Source: SKVR01 sp041642035 (GTDB lineage Bacteria; Bacteroidota; Bacteroidia; Bacteroidales; UBA7960). From it: a stretch of DNA of 6,017 nucleotides. Below the pieces are notes generated by a model. That model was not told where the DNA came from, did no database searches, and was given only the letters and a program-made list of their open reading frames with translations. The position numbers and the translations under genes are program-made. Below are positions 1-6,017 of the stretch, in pieces (position 1 is the stretch's first letter; each line of letters opens with the position of its first letter). The stretch covers positions 1-6,017 of the forward strand of contig JBEPXC010000230.1 of assembly GCA_041642035.1 (NCBI GenBank). The letters are read 5' to 3'.

Positions 1-337
1 GAAATCATCTATGGATGCTGCAGCCCTTTCTAAAATGGCCGACCGGAATCAAATTACCGATTGTATCATCGATGGACCATTCGCCCTGGACAATGCCATC
101 AGCGAAAAAAGCGCGAAACTCAAAAAGATCAAAAGCCCTGTGGCCGGTGATGCCGATTTGCTGGTGGCTGATGATCTGGATGCTGCCAATGCCATCTACA
201 AAACACTCATCTATTTTGCTCAGGCGAAATGTGCTGCTGTAATTGTTGGGGCTACTGCACCCATTGTTCTTACCAGCAGAGCCGACAGTGATGAAACCAA
301 GCTTAATAGCATAGCTCTGGCTGCTGCCATCAATTAA
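1..337 (+). CDS. ptb: Phosphate butyryltransferase, C-terminal part (5' end outside window)
   Basis: Transfers the acyl group between butyryl-CoA and phosphate, giving butyryl phosphate and CoA, in the cytoplasm. Only the last 111 codons are present: the frame is open from base 2 with no stop before the left edge, so the ATG at 11 is an internal methionine and not the start. Family members are about 300 residues, so roughly the last third is seen. Visible family signatures are SSMDAAALSKMADR at the left edge, DGPFALDNAIS, the VAGDADLLVADDLDAANAIYK region, and the near C-terminal VGATAPIVLTSRADSDETK, all typical of the PTA/PTB acyltransferase fold. The preference for butyryl over acetyl is inferred mainly from the butyrate kinase gene 33 bases downstream; isobutyryl, isovaleryl or other short acyl groups are also possible. 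It ends in TAA and is probably the upstream member of a ptb-buk operon. Confidence 0.92.
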   Translation, partial: KSSMDAAALSKMADRNQITDCIIDGPFALDNAISEKSAKLKKIKSPVAGDADLLVADDLDAANAIYKTLIYFAQAKCAAVIVGATAPIVLTSRADSDETKLNSIALAAAIN

Positions 338-370
338 ATTTATTCCTCAATTAGCTTAAATAAAACCTTT

Positions 371-1447
371 ATGGAAGAAGAATTATTGTTGGCCATTAAC
401 CCAGGTTCAACATCAACAAAAATTGCTGTATTCAGAAATACCAAGGAAGTCTTTCTCAAGAATATCAAACACACCTGCGAAGAAATTGAAGGATTTGAAC
501 GCATTACCGACCAGTATGAATTTAGAAAAAGCATTATACTACAAGAACTTACCAATGCTGATATCAACGTCAATAACCTTCAGGTCGTTGTTGGCCGGGG
601 CGGACTCGTAAAACCCATTAAATCGGGTGTTTATGAAGTCAATGAAGCCCTTATCAAGGATTTAAAAATTGGCGTACTGGGCCAACATGCCAGTAATCTG
701 GGTGGATTAATAGCCAATGATATTGCCCGCTCCCTGCCTAATGCAAGGGCTTTTATTGCCGATCCGGTGGTGGTGGATGAATTGGACGACCTGGCACGTA
801 TCTCCGGCCATCCCCTTTTTGAACGCATATCTATTTTTCATGCTCTCAACCAAAAAGCCATTGCCAGGCAACATGCGCGTGCAGTAGCACAAACCTATGA
901 AGCACTTAATCTTATTGTTGCTCATCTGGGTGGGGGTATTAGTGTAGGTGCCCATTGCAAAGGTCGCGTAATCGATGTTAATCAGGCCCTGGACGGTGAT
1001 GGTCCATTCTCACCCGAAAGATCGGGTACCCTTCCTGTTGCGGCTCTTGTAAAATTATGTTTCAGCGGCGAATACACTGAAAAGCAAGTATTGAAAATGA
1101 TTACCGGAAAGGGTGGTCTGGTTGCCTATATGGGTACCAATGATGCTTATGAGGTAGAAAAACTTGCTGTGGCGGGAAATGAAAAAGCAAAACGTATTTA
1201 TGACGCTATGGCTTATCAGGTAGCCAAGGAAATTGGTGCAATGTCCACCGTACTTAAAGGAAGCGTAGATGCGATACTATTAACTGGTGGCATAGCTTAT
1301 GGCAAACCTTTTGTTGAAAATCTTACCCAAAGAATCAGACATATTTCACCTGTTTATGTTTATCCGGGTGAAGACGAAATGCGTGCATTGGCCATGAATG
1401 GACTGATGGTCATGAAAGGGGAAACACAGCCACTGGTCTATGAATAA
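371..1447 (+). CDS. buk: Butyrate kinase
   Basis: Catalyses reversible phosphoryl transfer between butyryl phosphate and ADP, giving butyrate and ATP, in the cytoplasm. The 358-residue product has the family's normal length and the ASKHA (acetate/butyrate kinase) architecture. Visible motifs are the N-terminal phosphate-binding loop INPGSTSTK (residues 9-17), GRGGLVKP (75-82), HASNLGG (106-112), DPVVVDE (131-137), FHALNQKA (156-163), the nucleotide-binding AHLGGGISVGAH (184-195), DGDGPFSPERSG (208-219), TGGIAYG (305-311) and PGEDEMRALA (332-341). By analogy with acetate kinase, R217 and E334 are candidate catalytic or metal-binding residues; this is inference. The start at 371 places INPGSTSTK at the usual distance from the N-terminus. 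The leader is AT-rich with no clear Shine-Dalgarno sequence. The 33-base gap after ptb shows no promoter or terminator I can recognise, so co-transcription is likely. Branched-chain acid kinase activity is an alternative role. Confidence 0.96.
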   Translation: MEEELLLAINPGSTSTKIAVFRNTKEVFLKNIKHTCEEIEGFERITDQYEFRKSIILQELTNADINVNNLQVVVGRGGLVKPIKSGVYEVNEALIKDLKIGVLGQHASNLGGLIANDIARSLPNARAFIADPVVVDELDDLARISGHPLFERISIFHALNQKAIARQHARAVAQTYEALNLIVAHLGGGISVGAHCKGRVIDVNQALDGDGPFSPERSGTLPVAALVKLCFSGEYTEKQVLKMITGKGGLVAYMGTNDAYEVEKLAVAGNEKAKRIYDAMAYQVAKEIGAMSTVLKGSVDAILLTGGIAYGKPFVENLTQRIRHISPVYVYPGEDEMRALAMNGLMVMKGETQPLVYE

Positions 1448-1481
1448 GCATTGATAAACTTAATGGAATCAAATAGTGCAT

Positions 1482-1520
1482 AAGCCCTTGCTTTTATTTA
1501 AAAGCAAAGGGCTTTGCTTT
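1482..1520. terminator. Hairpin between convergent genes, probable shared terminator
   Basis: Left arm 1482-1495 (AAGCCCTTGCTTTT) pairs with right arm 1500-1514 (AAAAGCAAAGGGCTT) over 14 base pairs, with one bulged A (1506) and a four-base ATTT loop. On the plus strand the stem is followed by the T-rich TGCTTT, which suits an intrinsic terminator for buk. The hairpin lies 34 bases past the buk stop and 34 bases past the kinase stop on the other strand, so it may serve both. On the minus strand the tail of the long stem is not T-rich. A second inverted repeat, AAAGCAAAG/CTTTGCTTT at 1501-1509 and 1512-1520, overlaps the right arm. Read on the minus strand, its inner stem GCAAA/TTTGC is followed by TTTTAAAT, a possible though weak terminator for the kinase operon. 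Confidence 0.75.
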
Positions 1521-1554
1521 ATCAGTGCATTATCTATAAGGGTATGCCAATATT

Positions 1555-4500
1555 CTATTTCACAAGTGGAATACGAATAATAAAGGATGTTCCTTTATCT
1601 TTTTGTGATTCAAAGGAGATATGACCATTGAAGCTTTGAATTATGCTTTTCACCATAGCCAATCCAAGGCCCATTCCGGCTGTTTTTGTGGTAAAGTAGG
1701 GCTGGAATATGTTTTTCTTAAGATCGTCCGCTATACCCCCTCCAAAATCCTGTATTTCTATTCTGCTATAATTAGCTTCCACCTTTGCTTTAATCAATAT
1801 CCGGGCGGATTCCGATTTTGGATAGGCTTGCATAGAGTTTCGTATCAGGTTATTGAAAACCCGCAACAATTGCTTACGATCAGCAAATATGATCATTGGA
1901 CTTTGTTGATTTTCAATCTCCCAGCTTATTTCTACCTCATCGAAACCTTTGTATAAATCAGGAATTTCGGGGATAAACTCCTGTAGATTTATCCTATCGT
2001 TATTGGCAGAAGGCATTTTAGCAAAATCTGAAAATTCTCCGGCGATCAGACTTAAATTATCTATCTGCTCCACCATGGTTTTGGTAAATCTTTCGAGTCT
2101 TTCATCCCAGTCTTCTGCTCTATCCTTCCATGCCCGTTGCAGATACTGTACATTGAGTCGCATGGGAGTAAGAGGGTTTTTAATTTCATGGGCAACCTGC
2201 TTGGCCATTTCGCGCCATGCCGACTCCCGTTCACTTTGAGCAAGAAGTTCTGCGCTTATCTCCAATTCACTTATCATTCGGTTGTACTCTGATATCAACT
2301 GTCCTATCTCGTCGTTTCTGTGCCAGTTAATCTTTTCATTGTTTTTTCCTATGCTTAACCTGGAAAAGCTGTCTCGAATTACCTGAAGAGGACGGGTAAC
2401 ATGGTTGGATATAAAAACGGCTATAACCACTGATAATAGCAACAACAGCAGATAAATATTAAGGAAAGCCACAAGAAAATATGATATCTCATTCCTTAAT
2501 TCGCTTTGCTGGGCAAAGTAGGGAAGATTTATGTAGGCAATTAAAGTGCCGTTGATATTCCTTAGGGGAACATAAGCACTTATGTACTCCAGATTACCTA
2601 TTTTTTCATTGTGAATATAAAGGCTTTTTCCCTTGTTATTCATACTGTTATAGGCCACAGGATCAATGAAAGGCGCAATTAAGCCTTCATTAAATACTTT
2701 GGGTCGTGAAGAGGATAATAAACTGCCATCAGGTGTAAAAATATTAATGTCTGTAAAAAATACCTGTGACAAATCCAAAAGCATTTGATCCAAAAATTCT
2801 CCATACGATTCATCCAGAAAATCTTCCTGAGAAAAGCTATTTTCCATTTCAATAAGAATACTATGAGCCTTCTCATTAACAAAAGCCTCATTCTTATTTT
2901 TGTAGATATTGAATATGAACCATGCCGATGCACTGCCAATGGCAACTACAGAAATCAATACGATACCAATTATAGTAAACTGGAGTCTGTTTTTAAAATT
3001 AAATGAAAATCGAAACCCAAATACATTATAATATACTAATATCCAGATTATTATAGCGTATATAAGAAAGAAAATAAACAAATAAGAGAAGGGTGCTATC
3101 TTTTCAAGCAAGGTCTCCCTGGGTTTACTAACTATAACACGGGTATCAGAATCACGGTTGTAAAGTAGGTGACTGTATTCATCCGTTTCAAAAACTACAA
3201 AAGGATGCTCATTATTATGATCATAACTATCTATATTGATATTGTAAAAATAAGAACCATACTTATTGGTCAGCATGCCATTTTTATATATAGCGTATGA
3301 ATAATCACCCAGGTTTCTTGTAATGTCAATTTGCTCATCAACCAATAATTCAGGAAATCCTAGCTCCTTAGGTATAAAACGAGATTCAAATTCTATATAC
3401 AATGTAAAGGGTACTCCTGCTAAGGTGTTCTCCTTGATAGGTATTATGGCCAAATAGGATGTTCGGCCTGAATTGTTATCCAGATACAGAAATTCATCCA
3501 CATGAGTAGGTTTACCAACATTATCAACATACATACGAAAGAAGTCGTCGCATATCATCTCTTCTTCATTGGGCTTTACGATTAGCACATCTCCGGGAGC
3601 ACATATGGTGGTTTGAATATCATACTTTGCCCAGAAATCGGTAAAATATATTGCTCGCAGGTAATCTGAAATACTGTCGTTTTGAAAAGGATGTTCAACG
3701 ATCATTTGCGTCAAGACATAATCGTCCAATAAGTCAGGAGCTATCTCGCTGAAAAGGAATTCAGCCACTGGATCCTGCTCACTGGCTATACGAAGTGAAA
3801 CATTCTCTCGTGTTGCTAGCTCCTTTTCTTTATTGATCACAAACAAGCCATAGGTAGAAAGCAACGCATATACTAAAAACGAAAGCAAAACGCGGCTTAG
3901 TGAAAATCCCATCGAAGTCGTTGACAGGCTAAACAAGGTAATAAACGATGCGGAAAAAACACCTAACCATAACAGATAGTATTTAAACCCCATAAAAGGA
4001 AAGGCGATTGCCAGAACTACAAAAGAAAAAAACAAAAACCATCGGCCCTTATCCAACGCCAAAAGATTTCTCTTTATGAACGATTGTATAGAGTAGCCGA
4101 TAAAAAAGTAGAATAAGAAAATTCCCGTGAGAATAAAAAACCCTAATACATGATAAATATCAGGTTCAAAAATAAATTTCACATTCAGATGTAGACTTGA
4201 ATTGATAACCAGGCCCATAAGAGTAAAATGAACTATCAGCGCTGAAAGGGCAAGCACAAATAACATCACAAAGGATAAAATGTAAACTGTAATCCCCGGC
4301 AATACCGGTTCTTTTTCGTTTTTTATTAAAAGCGTTTTATAAAAAAGAAAATAGGAAAAAACAACAGCGAATAATACATTTAACAGCAAATCACCCAGTG
4401 AAGGAACCCAATAACTGGCTGCAAAATGTCGTGCAGAAAACAATTCGCCCTCATAAAAAATACCAGGAATCTGAAAATAAAATATCAAACCCCTGACTAG

Positions 4501-5256
4501 TACAAGCGACAAAAAAAAGCCGCTGACAGCTCTTATGGGATGGCCTTTATTATATTGCACAGAAAAGCTACGGAAAAGAAAAAACACAACTACAAACAGT
4601 GAAATCATTCCGGTCAAAATAGACCAAAACCATAATAGCGCATTCTGTTTACTTTTGGATTCACCATCGGGCAGGGATACAGAAAAAGCGTAATCTCCTT
4701 CCCTATTATAAACAGAGACACCCTCTCCGGTCGAATTGGTGCTTATTTGAAGATAATCAGGAACATGATAACTCTTCTCAAAATCATTGGATAGAAATTT
4801 GTTTTTGTATTTATAAGAATGCTTAACCACAGAAAACAACCACACAAGATAATCATCGTGGGTTTTCGTGAGCACATGGTACCAGCCATTATCAAGAAGC
4901 AGCATACCAGAGTTGTATTGGGGCAGTTTATAATGATCCAGGGGCAAAGCATTATGCGACATAAACATAATTGAATCGGCCCTGCTCACCATAAAAATAA
5001 ACCCCTCACTATCATACATAGCGTTGAGAGCTCTCACCCAGGTTTCATTGCTGAATAGAGTAACTTGCTGTTTTCTGAATGCACGGCTTACATCACTTAA
5101 CCATTCACTAGCCAGTTGTTCCCTGCTCAAATACGTCTGTTGCACCTCTTGGGCCAGTTCATCTATTTCAACTTCCCTTTCCTTCCAGTGGTTGAATGCC
5201 ATTGAAAGGAATACACTTACAACAAATAAAAAAGCCAGGGAGCGGTACAACTTCAT
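1555..5256 (-). CDS. Large multi-pass membrane sensor histidine kinase, NtrY-like core
   Basis: An inner-membrane sensor kinase of 1233 residues; the signal and the partner regulator are unknown. Hydrophobicity read by eye gives about 12 membrane segments: TM1 near 5-22, eight between 206 and 473, then near 721-744, 760-783 and 925-950. This places three regions outside the cytoplasm, at about 23-205, 475-720 and 784-923. The last two have PAS/Cache-like strand patterns, but I cannot assign families. A HAMP linker follows (about 951-1003), then HisKA with phospho-acceptor H1023 in VAHEIKNPLTPMR, then HATPase_c with N box NNLIRNSMQA (N1136, N1140), G1 box DFGGG (D1170), F box FQPYFTTK and G2 box GMGLGLA. 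All catalytic boxes are intact, so it should be active. There is no fused receiver domain. The HEIKNPLTP context resembles NtrY, and NtrY partners are usually sigma-54-type regulators, but none is visible here. Only two cysteines occur (C552, C569). The ATG at 5256 directly precedes TM1 and lacks a clear Shine-Dalgarno. It lies 15 bases after the methyltransferase stop, so the two are probably one operon. Stop is TAG. Confidence 0.93.
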   Translation of the reverse strand: MKLYRSLAFLFVVSVFLSMAFNHWKEREVEIDELAQEVQQTYLSREQLASEWLSDVSRAFRKQQVTLFSNETWVRALNAMYDSEGFIFMVSRADSIMFMSHNALPLDHYKLPQYNSGMLLLDNGWYHVLTKTHDDYLVWLFSVVKHSYKYKNKFLSNDFEKSYHVPDYLQISTNSTGEGVSVYNREGDYAFSVSLPDGESKSKQNALLWFWSILTGMISLFVVVFFLFRSFSVQYNKGHPIRAVSGFFLSLVLVRGLIFYFQIPGIFYEGELFSARHFAASYWVPSLGDLLLNVLFAVVFSYFLFYKTLLIKNEKEPVLPGITVYILSFVMLFVLALSALIVHFTLMGLVINSSLHLNVKFIFEPDIYHVLGFFILTGIFLFYFFIGYSIQSFIKRNLLALDKGRWFLFFSFVVLAIAFPFMGFKYYLLWLGVFSASFITLFSLSTTSMGFSLSRVLLSFLVYALLSTYGLFVINKEKELATRENVSLRIASEQDPVAEFLFSEIAPDLLDDYVLTQMIVEHPFQNDSISDYLRAIYFTDFWAKYDIQTTICAPGDVLIVKPNEEEMICDDFFRMYVDNVGKPTHVDEFLYLDNNSGRTSYLAIIPIKENTLAGVPFTLYIEFESRFIPKELGFPELLVDEQIDITRNLGDYSYAIYKNGMLTNKYGSYFYNINIDSYDHNNEHPFVVFETDEYSHLLYNRDSDTRVIVSKPRETLLEKIAPFSYLFIFFLIYAIIIWILVYYNVFGFRFSFNFKNRLQFTIIGIVLISVVAIGSASAWFIFNIYKNKNEAFVNEKAHSILIEMENSFSQEDFLDESYGEFLDQMLLDLSQVFFTDINIFTPDGSLLSSSRPKVFNEGLIAPFIDPVAYNSMNNKGKSLYIHNEKIGNLEYISAYVPLRNINGTLIAYINLPYFAQQSELRNEISYFLVAFLNIYLLLLLLSVVIAVFISNHVTRPLQVIRDSFSRLSIGKNNEKINWHRNDEIGQLISEYNRMISELEISAELLAQSERESAWREMAKQVAHEIKNPLTPMRLNVQYLQRAWKDRAEDWDERLERFTKTMVEQIDNLSLIAGEFSDFAKMPSANNDRINLQEFIPEIPDLYKGFDEVEISWEIENQQSPMIIFADRKQLLRVFNNLIRNSMQAYPKSESARILIKAKVEANYSRIEIQDFGGGIADDLKKNIFQPYFTTKTAGMGLGLAMVKSIIQSFNGHISFESQKDKGTSFIIRIPLVK

Positions 5257-5271
5257 GATAGGTAAATTGGT

Positions 5272-6017
5272 TTATTCACTGTTTTTTCTAAAAAAATAAA
5301 TCTGACTCGAAAAGGGTCGCTTCTTTAACAGGGCATTCATATTAGAATAAAAACCAATTCCAAATGCCCTAACTAAACCCATTATTCCTGACCCCCTCTG
5401 CTTTTCCGACAACATAGAAATGTAATAGGAATCGTAATACAAAGGATAAATCTTCTCGAGACGAAAACCTAGCCCTGAAAACAATTGACATAAGCTTTTC
5501 TTTTCAAAATGATTCAAGTGCCTGGGTACATCCCATGCGGCCCATTTATCCTTGTAAATCTTTGCATCAAAGCTTTTATATTCAGGTACAGCAACAACAA
5601 TCAAACCATTTTCGGCAATTATACCCTTAAAAATCTTCACTTTATCCTTAAGATCAGGTATATGTTCCAGCACGTGCCATAAGGTAATCACGTCAAAAGC
5701 ACGATTGGATCTATGGCTTTTTAGATCTTCCAGATCTTCGATAAGGTTAAGTCCCTTCTCTAATGCTTTTTGCCGGGCATTAAGATCCGGTTCATATCCA
5801 TGGGCATTCATACCAATTTCCTGGGCTTTCAATAAAAATTCACCTGTAGCACATCCATAATCCAGAAGAGACGTAGTGGAAACATCACGCCTAAGGGAAC
5901 TTTTTAAAAGTTTTATTTTTTTATTCAACATATGTCGGCGTACCATCTGGTATACCTTGTCCGATATATTTTTTTCAGAATCGGTATGAGAAATATAATC
6001 TGATGATGCATAATAGC
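5272..6017 (-). CDS. Class I SAM-dependent methyltransferase (5' end outside window)
   Basis: A Rossmann-fold methyltransferase of the Methyltransf_23-like type; the substrate is not known. The frame stays open from the ATG at 5946 to the right edge, adding 23 residues (including YYASSDYISH) that match the conserved region before the catalytic domain in related Bacteroidota proteins, so the true start lies beyond 6017. At least 247 residues are seen; relatives are, from memory, about 280. Numbered from the ATG at 5946, motif I is LLDYGCATGE (27-36), the SAM-ribose acidic residue is probably E52 in YEPD, the post-II motif is FDVITLWHVLEHIPD (84-98), and PRHLNHF (141-147) is the usual distal motif. 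The C-terminus ends in basic/aromatic IYFFRKNSE. No membrane segment is evident. Such enzymes often sit near cell-surface polysaccharide or glycosyltransferase genes, but no such gene is in view, so a glycan or lipid role is only a possibility. It is the upstream neighbour of the histidine kinase gene. Confidence 0.88.
   Translation of the reverse strand, partial: YYASSDYISHTDSEKNISDKVYQMVRRHMLNKKIKLLKSSLRRDVSTTSLLDYGCATGEFLLKAQEIGMNAHGYEPDLNARQKALEKGLNLIEDLEDLKSHRSNRAFDVITLWHVLEHIPDLKDKVKIFKGIIAENGLIVVAVPEYKSFDAKIYKDKWAAWDVPRHLNHFEKKSLCQLFSGLGFRLEKIYPLYYDSYYISMLSEKQRGSGIMGLVRAFGIGFYSNMNALLKKRPFSSQIYFFRKNSE

Noticed and set aside
11..337. A complete 108-residue small protein starting at the ATG at 11
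   Set aside because: The frame is open upstream to the left edge and the sequence is the C-terminal part of a known roughly 300-residue enzyme, so this is a truncated gene.
1475..1530. Direct repeat AGTGCAT at 1475-1481 and 1524-1530 flanking the terminator hairpin, like a target-site duplication
   Set aside because: Seven bases is short, the enclosed 42 bases are only the hairpin, and there is no transposase or longer terminal repeat. Chance or a by-product of the terminator sequence is more likely.
1621..2239. Plus-strand open frames at 1621-1956 and 1949-2239
   Set aside because: They lie opposite the conserved HisKA/HATPase region of the kinase gene and show no recognisable domain. The kinase frame explains the sequence fully.
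2679..2945. Minus-strand 88-residue open frame inside the kinase gene
   Set aside because: It is out of frame within the third sensor region, has no recognisable motif, and the main frame is uninterrupted across it.
3838..4641. Assignment of the eight-helix block to the 7TMR-DISM sensor family
   Set aside because: The count by eye is eight helices and I see no signature that ties it to that family. A profile search would be needed, so no family is claimed.
5024..5299. Plus-strand 91-residue open frame spanning the kinase start and the methyltransferase end
   Set aside because: It is antisense to the kinase N-terminus, has no family resemblance, and its cysteine- and serine-rich composition is typical of a shadow frame.

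Overview
The window reads as chromosomal DNA from a member of the Bacteroidota. It is moderately AT-rich, its genes have AT-rich leaders without clear Shine-Dalgarno sequences, and the protein types (a Ptb/Buk pair, a giant NtrY-like membrane histidine kinase, a WHVLEH-type methyltransferase) fit Bacteroidales/Marinilabiliales-like genomes. Placement below phylum is inference. There are four protein genes in two convergent blocks, two of them cut by the window edges. I found no RNA gene, mobile element, CRISPR array or long repeat.

Left block, plus strand (1-1447): the 3' end of a phosphate butyryltransferase gene (ptb), followed after 33 bases by a complete butyrate kinase gene (buk). Together the enzymes interconvert butyryl-CoA (or related short or branched acyl-CoAs) and the free acid through acyl phosphate, with ATP made or used. 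This is an energy-conserving end step of fermentation or a route for activating short-chain acids.

Middle (1448-1554): a 107-base convergent intergenic stretch holding a strong hairpin, probably the shared terminator. Its right arm is itself a near-perfect palindrome, so a second, competing hairpin is possible.

Right block, minus strand (6017-1555): a class I SAM-dependent methyltransferase whose start lies beyond the right edge, then, 15 bases downstream, a 1233-residue membrane sensor histidine kinase. The tight spacing suggests co-transcription. The kinase has about 12 predicted membrane segments, three separate extracytoplasmic regions, a HAMP region and an NtrY-like HisKA/HATPase core. 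No response regulator is visible. The kinase has only two cysteines, both close together in the second extracytoplasmic region. This kinase is the least ordinary item here; the window is otherwise conventional, and I see no clear evidence for a wholly new system.
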